A stretch of 54,996 nucleotides of DNA. Origin: Fortiea sp. LEGE XX443. GTDB lineage: Bacteria; Cyanobacteriota; Cyanobacteriia; Cyanobacteriales; Nostocaceae. The notes beneath the pieces are model-generated. The model was given only the letters and a program-made list of their open reading frames with translations. It searched no databases and was not told where the DNA came from. The stretch is taken from assembly GCF_015206815.1 (NCBI RefSeq), contig NZ_JADEXZ010000038.1, positions 1-54,996 of the forward strand, in the 5' to 3' direction. Shown one piece after another: positions 35,620 through 44,228 of the stretch (its first letter is position 1; each line of letters opens with the position of its first letter). A program made the translations under genes and the position numbers.

Positions 35620-36207
35620 TCATTTTCGCACAGCCTGAATAAATTCCTGTACAGCATCATACTGATCAGACATGGCTACATAACGCAGCAGCATAGCCGG
35701 GTCTAAATCTGGAAAAAATCTACTCCGGTTTACTTCTTCATACTCACCACCTTCAGTCAGAGAAAATATTTTTATTTGATTAGATTTCCAGAACCAAACT
35801 TCAGGTATTTGCTTGGGTTTGTATAAATTTTTTCTATTAATACTTCCACTAGTAACAACAATTTCAATAACGATGTCAGGAACTTCTTTTCTTAAACCAA
35901 TGCTGTAAGATTCATCTGGTGTACCAGAAGCATACCCCGGTTCTTCTAAAGTGTAGCCACCACGCTTGTAAAACCGGATACCTTTCTCTCTCATGTAAGC
36001 ATCTAGTAACAAGCCTAGGGTACTTTTGACTAACTCATGTTCTTCACCAATTGGCGACATAATTTCTAACATTCCTGACAAATAAGACAATCGGACTTTG
36101 CGATTGTCTTTTAGCTGTGTCTCAATTCCTTTGAATTGCTCCCATGAAACATCTGTGAGAGTTACCAGTTTTTCTGCTTTGGGCTGGTCTACAAGTGGAA
36201 GGCTCAT
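35620..36207 (-). CDS. Uma2-family (DUF820) endonuclease-like protein
   Basis: 195 residues with the PD-(D/E)xK-like Uma2 pattern widespread in cyanobacteria: LSYLSGMLEIMSPIGEEHELVKSTLGLLLDAYM, then RGGYTLEE, VPDIVIEIVVTSG and KPKQIPEVWFW. These genes are highly multiplied in filamentous cyanobacteria; the biological role is unknown. It is convergent with the DUF692 operon with only 5 bp between stops. Confidence 0.85.
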   Translation of the reverse strand: MSLPLVDQPKAEKLVTLTDVSWEQFKGIETQLKDNRKVRLSYLSGMLEIMSPIGEEHELVKSTLGLLLDAYMREKGIRFYKRGGYTLEEPGYASGTPDESYSIGLRKEVPDIVIEIVVTSGSINRKNLYKPKQIPEVWFWKSNQIKIFSLTEGGEYEEVNRSRFFPDLDPAMLLRYVAMSDQYDAVQEFIQAVRK

Positions 36208-36326
36208 AACAACAGTTCCTTAAAAAAACAAAGTAGAGATTACATTTTATAATCCCTAACTCTCAAAAAATCTAGTTCATTTATTTAAAAGTAATTCTAC
36301 CTCACATCACAGGTAATAAAATTACC

Positions 36327-36788
36327 ATGAGTAATGAACCCATAGGAAAATTACTCATGAATAAAATAGACCGTCAACGAGAACATCAAGCCAACGAACG
36401 AACCTTTCTCGCTTGGTTAAGAACTTCCATTGCTTTGATTGGTTTTGGTTTTGCGATCGCACGGTTTGGTTTGTTTCTACAGCAATTAAACGCGGCGATT
36501 ACCCAACAGGAACCTGTGATTAATCCTCTATTGAACTCCGAAAACTTGGGAGTTGCTTTAGTAATTATTGGTGTAGGAGCGATCGCATTAGCCGCATGGC
36601 GGTATAATCAGGTGTTTTGGCAAATTGAACGGGGTGACTATCGACCCAATCGTTTACCAGTTTGGATTCTCACCGCAGTTGTGATGATTTTAGGATTGCT
36701 GAGTATTCCTTTACTGCTATTACGAAATCATATTACGCCTCGTCCGTCTTCGGTATCACCTCAGACAGAAAATAAAAATATCAGATAA
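36327..36788 (+). CDS. DUF202 / YidH-family small membrane protein
   Basis: 153 residues. It begins with the DUF202 signature QREHQANERTFLAWLRTSIALIGFGFAIARFGL, then two more helices (VALVIIGVGAIALAAWRY and WILTAVVMILGLLSIPLLLL) and a polar tail, giving three membrane helices. Function unknown; some relatives are stress-induced membrane proteins. Monocistronic. Confidence 0.85.
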   Translation: MSNEPIGKLLMNKIDRQREHQANERTFLAWLRTSIALIGFGFAIARFGLFLQQLNAAITQQEPVINPLLNSENLGVALVIIGVGAIALAAWRYNQVFWQIERGDYRPNRLPVWILTAVVMILGLLSIPLLLLRNHITPRPSSVSPQTENKNIR

Positions 36789-37264
36789 TGCTTAATTAAA
36801 ACATACAGAAAAATATAGATATAAACATTGTCCAAAATTTTATTCTGTATTCTGAAATATAATTAAGCTATATTTGCTAAAATTTTAGAATAGATTAAAC
36901 AAGTAAATAAAGCTGGTTTTACCATTCAATAAAACTCCCGAACCTGTACCCCACAAACGAGAATTATCAGTTTGAAACTCTTGTCTAGAGATTGTTTTTG
37001 CTGTTGAGTACATTGCTAATAGATATTAATAAATAAAGTATTACGGATGGCATACTAAGGCATACAGTCACTATTTAGAGTCAACTTCAAAGCCGCCAGC
37101 GGTCAATCAAATATTATCTTCACCAGGGATAAATCCTATCTATACATATGGGTTTTTCCAGTTTGATGCAGCTAACATGACACACCGACTTCCTGGCTTT
37201 AACTATTTCTAATTAGTCTTACAACGCTGTCTGATAGTGCCGTTTAAAGGCTAGGACTACAATT
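36789..37264. other. Upstream region of nifJ
   Basis: 476 bp without a supported gene. The first 120 bp are very AT-rich; the rest presumably holds the nifJ promoter. I could not identify NtcA, Fur or anaerobic-regulator boxes with confidence. Confidence 0.4.
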
Positions 37265-40200
37265 ATGAGCCAAACCTTTGCAACCATCGACGGGAATGAA
37301 GCTGTAGCCCGTGTTGCTTACAAACTAAATGAGGTAGTTGCCATCTACCCTATCACTCCTTCTTCAGCAATGGGCGAATGGGCAGATGCTTGGTCAGCAG
37401 AAAGCCGCCCAAATCTTTGGGGGACAGTTCCCAGCGTTGTGCAGATGCAAAGTGAAGGCGGCGCGGCTGGTGCAGTTCATGGGGCATTACAAACAGGTTC
37501 TTTGAGTACTACTTTCACCGCTTCTCAGGGACTGTTGTTGATGATTCCCAATCTCTACAAAATTGCTGGAGAACTAACTAGCACTGTAGTTCATGTTGCT
37601 GCACGCTCTTTGGCTACCCATGCTTTATCAATTTTTGGCGACCATAGTGATGTGATGGCGGCGCGGGCGACTGGTTTTGCTTTTCTGTGTTCGGCTTCAG
37701 TGCAGGAGAGTCAGGACTTCGCCCTCATCGCCCATGCGGCTACCCTGCAAACGCGAATTTCATTCATGCACTTTTTTGATGGGTTTCGCACCTCCCATGA
37801 AGTGCAGAAAGTCAAGTTACTCTCGGATGACGATTTAAAATCTCTCATTCCCGACCAATTCATTTTAGAACACCGCGCCCGCGCTTTAACCCCAGACCGC
37901 CCAGTTTTACGCGGTACAGCCCAAAACCCTGATGTTTACTTCCAATCCCGCGAAGGTGCAAACCCTTACTACAACGTCTGTCCAGAAATTGTGCAGAACA
38001 TCATGGATCAATTTGGCGATCGCACAGGTAGATATTACCGCATTTTTGAATATTCCGGTGCGAAGGATGCGGAACGGGTAATTGTAATCATGGGTTCTGG
38101 CTGTGAAACCGTCCATGAAACCGTTGATTATCTCAACGCCCGTGGGGAAAAGGTGGGTGTGGTGAAAGTGCGTCTTTACCGTCCCTTCGATATTCAAAGG
38201 TTTGTGGAAATGTTACCAGAAACTGTACAAGCGATCGCGGTTTTAGACCGCACCAAGGAACCCGGTAGCGCAGGCGAACCTTTATATCTCGATGTCGTCG
38301 CTGCTATCCACGAAATCCGTGCTGAACGCGGAAGTGGTCGAGATAAGGTTCCGTCTGTTATCGCCGATGGCCGCGGAAGTGGTAGAGATAAGCTTCCGCC
38401 TGTTATTGTCGGTGGTCGTTACGGTCTGTCCTCTAAGGAGTTTACTCCGGCGATGGTTCAGTCCGTCTTCGACAACCTCGCCCAAGCAAAACCAAAAAAC
38501 CACTTCACTGTGGGTATTCACGACGACGTGACCCACACTTCCCTCAGTTTTGACCCCAACTTCTCCATCGAACCGGATAACGTCGTCCGGGCGATGTTTT
38601 ACGGGTTGGGGTCTGACGGGACTGTGGGGGCGAATAAAAACTCCATCAAAATTATCGGTGAGGGAACCGATAACTACGCCCAAGGTTACTTCGTCTACGA
38701 CTCCAAAAAATCCGGCTCGATTACCGTTTCCCACCTGCGGTTCGGGCCGCAACCCATTCGTTCTACCTACCTAATTAACCAAGCCAACTTCATTGGTTGT
38801 CATCACTGGGTATTTCTAGAACGCATAGATGTACTCAAAGCTGCTGCAAACGGGGCGACTGTCTTACTAAACAGTCCCTTTGATAAACAGACTGTTTGGC
38901 AAAATCTCCCCCAAAAAGTGCAGCAGCAAATTCTTGATAAGCAGCTGAAATTGTATGTGATTAATGCTAATCAAGTCGCCCGTGAAAGTGGGATGGGGGG
39001 ACGCATCAATACAATTATGCAGGTGTGCTTCTTTGCTTTAGCAGGAGTTCTACCCCAAGAGGAAGCGATCGCCAAAATCAAAAAGGCGATCGAAAAGACA
39101 TACAGTAAGAAAGGGGCAGATGTCGTCCGCATGAATCTACAAGCTGTGGATATGACCCTAGATAATCTTCATCAGGTGCAAATTTCCCCCGAAAAACAAG
39201 GTAAATGGGTAGATGAGGAATTATTTTCTACTCACAATTCCCTCCCTGTGAGTGCGCCTGAATTTATCCAAGAAGTTCTGGGTAAAATCATGGTTTGGCA
39301 AGGTGATGACTTACCTGTAAGTGCTTTACCTGCTGACGGTACATTTCCTACAGGTACAGCCAAATGGGAAAAACGCAATGTAGCTGAAGAAATACCTGTG
39401 TGGGAACCCGATGTCTGCGTACAATGTGGTAAATGTGTGATGGTTTGTCCCCACAGCGCCATCCGTGCAAAGGCTTATCAAGAAAGTGAGCTAGTAAATG
39501 CACCGTCTACTTTTAAGTCGGTGAATGCTAAAGATAAAGATTTTACTAATCAAAAATTTACTATTCAAATTGCTCCAGAAGATTGTACAGGTTGCGCTAT
39601 TTGTGTAGATATTTGTCCTGCTAAAAATAAATCTGAACCATTAAAAAAAGCCATTAATATGGCACAACAGCTACCTTTAAGAGAACAAGAAATCAAAAAT
39701 TGGGATTTCTTTTTAAACTTACCAAACCCTGACCGCAAACAATTAAAATTAAACCAAATTCGCCAACAACAACTACAAGAACCATTATTTGAATTTTCTG
39801 GTGCCTGTGCTGGTTGCGGTGAGACACCTTATTTAAAATTATTAACACAATTGTTTGGCGATCGCTCTTTAATTGCCAACGCCACCGGCTGTTCCTCTAT
39901 TTACGGCGGGAACCTCCCCACCACCCCTTGGACAAGTAACAGCGAAGGACGCGGCCCTGCATGGTCGAATAGTTTATTTGAAGATAACGCCGAATTTGGT
40001 TTTGGCTATCGCCTATCTATAGATAAACAAGCAGAATTTGCCGCAGAATTATTACAACAACTCAGCAGTGAATTAGATGATAATCTTGTTCAGTCAATCC
40101 TCAATGCTGCACAAAAAACAGAAGCAGATATTTGGGAACAACGGGAACGTGTTGCATTATTAAAAACTAAATTAGATAAAATCTTAAATTCCGAAATAGA

Positions 40201-40954
40201 CTCTAATTTAAAATCCAAAACTTGTACTGAGCGTTCGCGCAGCGTCTCCGACAGGAGAAGTCGAAGTATTCAAAATTTAAAATCTCTAGCAGATTACTTA
40301 GTTAAGAAAAGCGTTTGGATTGTTGGTGGTGATGGTTGGGCATATGATATTGACTTTGGTGGTATCGATCATGTGTTAGCAACTGGCCGAAATGTCAACA
40401 TTTTAGTAATGGATACAGAAGTATATTCCAACACAGGCGGTCAATCTTCCAAAGCCACCCCAAAAGCAGCAGTAGCCAAATTTGCCGCTAGTGGTAAGCC
40501 TACACCAAAGAAAGACTTAGGCTTAATTGCCATGACCTACGGAAATGTCTACGTAGCAAGCGTAGCTTTAGGCGCAAAAGATGAACATACCCTCAAAGCA
40601 TTTTTAGAAGCTGAAGCTTACGACGGCCCATCATTAATTATTGCCTACAGTCATTGCATCGCCCACGGCATTAACATGACCACCGGGATGAATCACCAAA
40701 AAGCCTTGGTAGAATCAGGGCGATGGTTGTTGTATCGTTACAATCCCCAATTACGCGAACAAGGTAAAAATCCCTTGCAATTGGATATGCGCGCTCCTAC
40801 ACAATCTGTAGAACAATCAATATATCAAGAAAATCGCTTCAAAATGCTCACTAAGAGTCACCCAGAAATCGCCAAGCAATTATTACAACAAGCACAAGCC
40901 GAAGTCGATGCACGTTGGCAAATGTATCAATATCTGGCAGAACGCAATCCTTAG
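37265..40954 (+). CDS. nifJ: Pyruvate:ferredoxin (flavodoxin) oxidoreductase
   Basis: A 1229-residue homodimeric enzyme that oxidises pyruvate to acetyl-CoA and CO2 and reduces ferredoxin or flavodoxin, feeding nitrogenase or fermentation. The substrate/CoA region is YPITPSSAMGEWAD. Two 4Fe-4S clusters sit in CVQCGKCVMVCPH and CTGCAICVDICP, with a third via CAGCGET and ATGCSS. ThDP is bound by GGDGWAYDIDFGG and DTEVYSNTGGQ. It is slightly longer than usual (about 1180-1200) because of two local insertions: a 15-residue tandem duplication (codons 355-384) before GGRYGLSSKEF, and a palindromic dispersed repeat read as CTERSRSVSDRRSRSI just before the ThDP domain. The frame is open throughout, so the enzyme should be functional. 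Confidence 0.97.
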   Translation: MSQTFATIDGNEAVARVAYKLNEVVAIYPITPSSAMGEWADAWSAESRPNLWGTVPSVVQMQSEGGAAGAVHGALQTGSLSTTFTASQGLLLMIPNLYKIAGELTSTVVHVAARSLATHALSIFGDHSDVMAARATGFAFLCSASVQESQDFALIAHAATLQTRISFMHFFDGFRTSHEVQKVKLLSDDDLKSLIPDQFILEHRARALTPDRPVLRGTAQNPDVYFQSREGANPYYNVCPEIVQNIMDQFGDRTGRYYRIFEYSGAKDAERVIVIMGSGCETVHETVDYLNARGEKVGVVKVRLYRPFDIQRFVEMLPETVQAIAVLDRTKEPGSAGEPLYLDVVAAIHEIRAERGSGRDKVPSVIADGRGSGRDKLPPVIVGGRYGLSSKEFTPAMVQSVFDNLAQAKPKNHFTVGIHDDVTHTSLSFDPNFSIEPDNVVRAMFYGLGSDGTVGANKNSIKIIGEGTDNYAQGYFVYDSKKSGSITVSHLRFGPQPIRSTYLINQANFIGCHHWVFLERIDVLKAAANGATVLLNSPFDKQTVWQNLPQKVQQQILDKQLKLYVINANQVARESGMGGRINTIMQVCFFALAGVLPQEEAIAKIKKAIEKTYSKKGADVVRMNLQAVDMTLDNLHQVQISPEKQGKWVDEELFSTHNSLPVSAPEFIQEVLGKIMVWQGDDLPVSALPADGTFPTGTAKWEKRNVAEEIPVWEPDVCVQCGKCVMVCPHSAIRAKAYQESELVNAPSTFKSVNAKDKDFTNQKFTIQIAPEDCTGCAICVDICPAKNKSEPLKKAINMAQQLPLREQEIKNWDFFLNLPNPDRKQLKLNQIRQQQLQEPLFEFSGACAGCGETPYLKLLTQLFGDRSLIANATGCSSIYGGNLPTTPWTSNSEGRGPAWSNSLFEDNAEFGFGYRLSIDKQAEFAAELLQQLSSELDDNLVQSILNAAQKTEADIWEQRERVALLKTKLDKILNSEIDSNLKSKTCTERSRSVSDRRSRSIQNLKSLADYLVKKSVWIVGGDGWAYDIDFGGIDHVLATGRNVNILVMDTEVYSNTGGQSSKATPKAAVAKFAASGKPTPKKDLGLIAMTYGNVYVASVALGAKDEHTLKAFLEAEAYDGPSLIIAYSHCIAHGINMTTGMNHQKALVESGRWLLYRYNPQLREQGKNPLQLDMRAPTQSVEQSIYQENRFKMLTKSHPEIAKQLLQQAQAEVDARWQMYQYLAERNP
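38327..38416 (+). repeat. 45-bp tandem duplication inside nifJ
   Basis: Units 38327-38371 and 38372-38416 encode RGSGRDKVPSVIADG and RGSGRDKLPPVIVGG. They lie just before the conserved GGRYGLSSKEF segment, lengthening a surface loop by 15 residues while keeping frame. Confidence 0.85.
40220..40271 (+). repeat. Dispersed palindromic repeat inserted in frame in nifJ
   Basis: The stretch contains GAGCGTTCGCGCAGCGTC followed by TCTCC-GACA-GGAGA, a fold-back unit common in Nostoc-type genomes, and is read as CTERSRSVSDRRSRSI. Short direct repeats AATTTAAAATC flank it (about 40206-40216 and 40274-40284), as after an insertion. It sits in a variable linker before DYLVKKSVWIVGGDGW. Confidence 0.8.
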
Positions 40955-41258
40955 ACCATAAAAACGTATTTATTTGACATAAATTACTCACCTGCAATGT
41001 GCAGAATAGTCGTATATAGTATTTCCAAATCATTTGTGAACAAACTTCTTTCTTCTCTCTGTGTCCTCTGCGCCTCTGTGGTTCGATTAAAAAACAATTT
41101 TTCAGCACCCACATAGAATTGCCATAGAGCAGAAGCATGGGATAGTCAGACATTGCCTACATAATCTATAGAGTGTTTCATTAGTGATTATGTGTAAATT
41201 TTCTGTATAATAACTATGTACGAAGCTGAGTCATTAGCAGGGTAATGCTCTAAAATTT
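40955..41258. other. Gene-free stretch with CTCTGCGCCTCTGTGGTT repeat
   Basis: At 41046-41090 lies the pyrimidine-rich repeat TCTGTGTCCTCTGCGCCTC...GTGGTTCG, frequent in Nostoc genomes. Read on the minus strand it creates the typical spurious peptide RRRGHREKK, so the open frame there is not a gene. Confidence 0.6.
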
Positions 41259-41789
41259 ATGGATAAAGATACAGCTTTAATCTCCCCATTAGTGCCAAAG
41301 ATATCAAATACTATAGATGAAATTTCCTTGAAGGATAAAGAGCTTAATTTTAAAGAGAGGGAGCTTGCCTTAAAGGAACAAGAAACAAAGGCTAAAATAG
41401 AACTCGAAAAGCGGGGAGTATGGTTTTCTTCTCCATTACTTATAGGTCTTGCATCTGCCCTTTTCGGGCTGATTGGCACTGGAGTTGGTGCAGTTCTTCA
41501 AGGATACTCAAACTTCAATTTAGAAAGACAAAAATTTGAGTCTACTTTTCAATTAGAAAGACAGAAATTGGAGTTTACTTTGATTCAAAAGGCATTAGAA
41601 GTTAGAGATAGAAAAGAAGCTGCAAAGCAACTATTGTTTTTAGTTGATTCTGGTATTATTCAGAGTCTAGATTCTGAAAAAATCAGAAAATTAGCAGCGA
41701 AGCCCGATCAGTTACCTAAGTTTTCTGATTTTTCTCGATTACCGGCGACAGAAGAAGAAGCCCGATCCTTATTGAAACAGTTTAAATAA
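41259..41789 (+). CDS. Membrane-anchored coiled-coil protein of unknown function
   Basis: 176 residues. The N-terminus (20-55) is a charged coiled coil (LKDKELNFKERELALKEQE). One membrane helix follows (about 61-80, LASALFGLIGTGVGAVLQGY), then a second coiled coil with a near repeat (LERQKFESTFQ / LERQKLEFTLI). A soluble tail has GIIQSLDSEKIRKLA and ATEEEARSLLKQFK. No known family. It starts a small accessory pocket that also holds a broken toxin gene and two tiny genes; its stop codon directly precedes the brnT remnant. Confidence 0.7.
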   Translation: MDKDTALISPLVPKISNTIDEISLKDKELNFKERELALKEQETKAKIELEKRGVWFSSPLLIGLASALFGLIGTGVGAVLQGYSNFNLERQKFESTFQLERQKLEFTLIQKALEVRDRKEAAKQLLFLVDSGIIQSLDSEKIRKLAAKPDQLPKFSDFSRLPATEEEARSLLKQFK

Positions 41790-41790
41790 T

Positions 41791-41886
41791 CACCGTTGGT
41801 TCAGTATTGGTTTCCTCGGTAACCGCATCGCTGTTGTTATTTGGACAGAACGACAAAATGATGTGATTAGGATCATTTCAGCATGA
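41791..41886 (+). pseudogene. Remnant of a BrnT-family toxin gene
   Basis: Reading 41791-41883 gives HRWFSIGFLGNRIAVV followed by IWTERQNDVIRIISA, then TGA at 41884-41886. This matches the C-terminal half of BrnT (DUF497) toxins, with R-x-x-x-IG-L-x-x-R, TER and RIISA. The N-terminal half is missing, and the usual Arg-rich end after ISA is cut by the stop. No BrnA antitoxin is recognisable behind it. Confidence 0.7.
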
Positions 41887-42095
41887 TCGCCTATCACGTA
41901 GCCTGTGCTGATGGAATTTTAACGCACCTGATCTTTATTTGAATAAAAGTGCGATCGCTGTTCCTGCTTCCTGCAAATCCTCAAAATAAAGCTGAAATGC
42001 TGTAGGATGACGGATGAATAGATTTTAGAAATTTTTGTGAGTGCAACTGTCTATATTGAAACTTAGACTATTTGCTAACATGGAACTGCAAGCAC

Positions 42096-42209
42096 ATGGC
42101 AAATGCTCAAATTCAGCGAAAGCTATCTCAGATTAGTTCGGAACTTGGGTATGTGCTTCCAGTAATTTGTACTCCCTATGAACTTATTGGATATAACTTT
42201 GAAGTTTAG
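42096..42209 (+). CDS. Tiny reading frame, 37 residues, unknown
   Basis: ATG 42096 to TAG 42207-42209, translating to MANAQIQRKLSQISSELG...CTPYELIGYNFEV. It ends 3 bp before the ATG of the next small gene. It may be a real small protein or the truncated front of a larger gene in a region already holding a broken toxin gene. No family recognised and no strong ribosome site. Confidence 0.3.
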   Translation: MANAQIQRKLSQISSELGYVLPVICTPYELIGYNFEV

Positions 42210-42212
42210 TTT

Positions 42213-42398
42213 ATGTATCACAATGAAATTCTGGAAGAAACTCACAAATATAGAGAAGAATATGCCAAATCATTTCAATATGATTTAAGAGCTATTTTTA
42301 ATGACTTGAAACAAAAACAAGTAGTCCACAAAGATAGACTGGTAAGGCTTCCAATTAAGCGCGAATCTAACAAATCCACTGCACCAAAACAAATCTAA
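42213..42398 (+). CDS. Small conserved hypothetical protein, antitoxin-like
   Basis: 61 residues: MYHNEILEETHKYREEYAKSF...YDLRAIFNDLKQKQ, then a basic tail (RLVRLPIKRESNKS). Small proteins of the form EI-EE-R-EYA-FNYDL-AIF-DL-KQ are common in cyanobacteria and often lie next to PIN or RelE-type toxin genes, so an antitoxin or adaptor role is plausible. No intact toxin is next to it here. I cannot name the family. Confidence 0.55.
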   Translation: MYHNEILEETHKYREEYAKSFQYDLRAIFNDLKQKQVVHKDRLVRLPIKRESNKSTAPKQI

Positions 42399-42439
42399 GT
42401 TATCGGTAAGAATCCCTGGCGCTTTTTATATTTTAGCCT

Positions 42440-43480
42440 TTAAACAGGATTATTTGGATTCTTTAGCCCCAATATCTCCAAAAGCGATCGCAGGATAACT
42501 GAACTCACAAATTGATTACCCTGCAAATTCATGTGAATACTGTCATGATATAAGGCTGGCGCGTTTGGTGCAGCATTAAACAGTGGTAAAAAATCTACAT
42601 AGGGAATTTGCTGGGTTTTAGTAAACTCGCTTAAACGTTGACGTGCTTGAATTTCGTAATCACGGGAACCTGGTTTGCCTAGTTCTCGCAGTAAGGGAGT
42701 CATGGCTAAGAGAAATTTACTGTGGCTTTGACGAGTTATTGCTTGAATTTGTCTGATTGCTTCTAAATTAACACCAACGCGATCACCTGGTTCTTCTTGA
42801 ATTGCTTTGAGTTCAGGAATCGGCTGTTGTTTGCTCACATAACGCTGCCATACTTCTATTAATCCTAAAGGCGGTTTAGTATCTGGATAGTTGCGATCGC
42901 GCCCTACTGGTAAAGCTGTGGGAGTATGAGCAAACAAATCGTCAGTGTTAATTAATAAAACTACTACCTGAGCGTCAAAATTCCCAAACCGCTGCAAATA
43001 AGCTAATTCGTTTCTTGGCCCCCAAGAATTAGCCGAAGCATTCAGGACTTCGACTTGCTCATATTTGTCAAGATGAAGTTGCGGGGAATTTTCTTTTTCC
43101 CCTCTGCTCCCCTGCTCCCCTGCTCCCCTGCTTCCTTTGTCAGCGATCGCTGATTTTAGCGAATTCATGATTAAGCTGGAGATGGTATTATTTTGATCCG
43201 TCCACCAGCCACCATTGGCGATGGAGTCTCCTAACAGCAGCACTCGCAACGTTGAAGACGCAGGTATTTTGGCAATAGAACTGCTCCGCATCGAAAATTC
43301 GTTAATCTCAATTTGATTACCAAAGCGACGAGTGCTTTGATTTGGCGCTAATAAATAACCAATCTGGGAGTCGCCAATATAAATCAGTGGCTTACCAAAA
43401 CCAAAAAGCGATCGCAACCCAATTTCAATTACGACTAGCAGCCCTATGACGGCCAAGATTATTAAGATTACTACTTTCAC
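42440..43480 (-). CDS. SGNH/GDSL-family hydrolase, membrane anchored
   Basis: 346 residues. An N-terminal helix (VVILIILAVIGLLVVIEIGL) anchors an extracytoplasmic esterase/acyltransferase domain. The nucleophile block is LLLGDSIANGG, there is an NSWGPRNE block, and the catalytic Asp/His pair is in YHDSIHMN near the end. Such proteins often remove or add O-acyl groups on envelope polysaccharides. Residues about 117-131 (KGSRGAGEQGSRGEK) are coded by a short tandem repeat that looks inserted in frame between conserved parts. The gene is otherwise intact. Confidence 0.82.
   Translation of the reverse strand: MKVVILIILAVIGLLVVIEIGLRSLFGFGKPLIYIGDSQIGYLLAPNQSTRRFGNQIEINEFSMRSSSIAKIPASSTLRVLLLGDSIANGGWWTDQNNTISSLIMNSLKSAIADKGSRGAGEQGSRGEKENSPQLHLDKYEQVEVLNASANSWGPRNELAYLQRFGNFDAQVVVLLINTDDLFAHTPTALPVGRDRNYPDTKPPLGLIEVWQRYVSKQQPIPELKAIQEEPGDRVGVNLEAIRQIQAITRQSHSKFLLAMTPLLRELGKPGSRDYEIQARQRLSEFTKTQQIPYVDFLPLFNAAPNAPALYHDSIHMNLQGNQFVSSVILRSLLEILGLKNPNNPV
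43107..43130. repeat. 8-bp tandem repeat (CTCCCCTG x3) inside the SGNH hydrolase gene
   Basis: Three exact units at 43107, 43115 and 43123, flanked by partial ones. Because 8 is not a multiple of 3, the units are read in all three frames, giving the Gly/Ser/Arg/Glu-rich insert. The same heptamer/octamer-type repeat is common between genes in Nostoc. Confidence 0.8.
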
Positions 43481-43685
43481 CTGCTAACCCTCACCGATAA
43501 ATTATCCAAACCCACAAGTATAAAGTAATCAACTATACTATATTTTTTCTGTGTGATTGGTGGAGGGTTTTGATGTTTTAAACCGTATTTTTACTTAAAA
43601 ATGCCAAAAATTAACGACTGGCTAATACTATTATTATAAGTAGATCAAACTAAATATAGTAGTCACAGATCATTTGTGCATAACA

Positions 43686-43724
43686 AGATCCCCGATTTCT
43701 CTAAGAAGTCAAGGATCTGAGCCT
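43686..43724. repeat. Dispersed palindrome, inverted copy of the element at 4287-4324
   Basis: AGATCCCCGATTTCTCTAAG followed by AAGTCAAGGATCTGAGCC. Its reverse complement matches the argD terminator element including the GGCTCAG flank; the arms pair at 8 of 10 positions. The rest of the gap 43481-43901 is AT-rich and presumably holds promoters of the two divergent genes. Confidence 0.6.
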
Positions 43725-43901
43725 ATCCATTAATTGTTTGTATAAAGTAAGCTAGTACCTCCAGCGGCGTAAGTAAATTTAGTGATGTATTTGTTGCAAA
43801 GCTTAAACAAAATAAAAGTAGAAAATTAACTTGTTTTGCGAATAGAAGGACTACAATCAAAACGGACAATTTACCACTCTAACGAAGAAGGATTAAACGC
43901 G

Positions 43902-44042
43902 ATGTCCGACTTAAATAGAGGAATTATGAAATTTGAGGGTGCAGACTCCCCAAGATTAGTCACTATTTCTACTGTGTTGCTCTTGGGTTCGATTGCTGGC
44001 CTGATTATTTGGGCGCTGCAAGCCGCCTATGCCCTAGATTAA
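43902..44042 (+). CDS. Small single-helix membrane protein of unknown function
   Basis: 46 residues: a polar N-terminus MSDLNRGIMKFEGADSPR, then one membrane helix (LVTISTVLLLGSIAGLIIWALQAA) and a short end YALD. The start is ATG 43902 with AAGGA (43888-43892) 9 nt upstream; an open frame to TTG 43836 has no such site. Size and layout resemble small photosystem or NDH-1 subunits, and it looks conserved, but I cannot match it to a named one. Confidence 0.65.
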   Translation: MSDLNRGIMKFEGADSPRLVTISTVLLLGSIAGLIIWALQAAYALD

Positions 44043-44074
44043 GTAACAAGGTGCTGAAAAATTAGTTGTTTAGG

Positions 44075-44117
44075 TGGACACTGGCAAAAAACGGTTTCCG
44101 CCGCCGCCAAGTGTCCA
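44075..44117 (+). terminator. Hairpin after the small membrane protein gene
   Basis: TGGACACT (44075-44082) pairs with AGTGTCCA (44110-44117), with GG/CC pairing possible inside, about 32 bp after the stop codon. No strong T-tract follows. Confidence 0.45.
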
Positions 44118-44228
44118 TTAAGCACATAATAAAAATGCCCGCACAACCGTTAAAAAACTTCAAAAAAAATTTAGACTTTGCGATTTGAGATTTTAGATGC
44201 AATATAAATCTAAAATCCAACATCAACA

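Noticed and set aside
41077-41095. GGTTCGATT-like tRNA T-loop motif
   Set aside because: No acceptor stem or anticodon arm around it; it is part of the intergenic repeat.
40851-41153. Minus-strand frame with RRRGHREKK after nifJ
   Set aside because: Generated by a common intergenic repeat and overlapping the nifJ end; no ribosome site or family.
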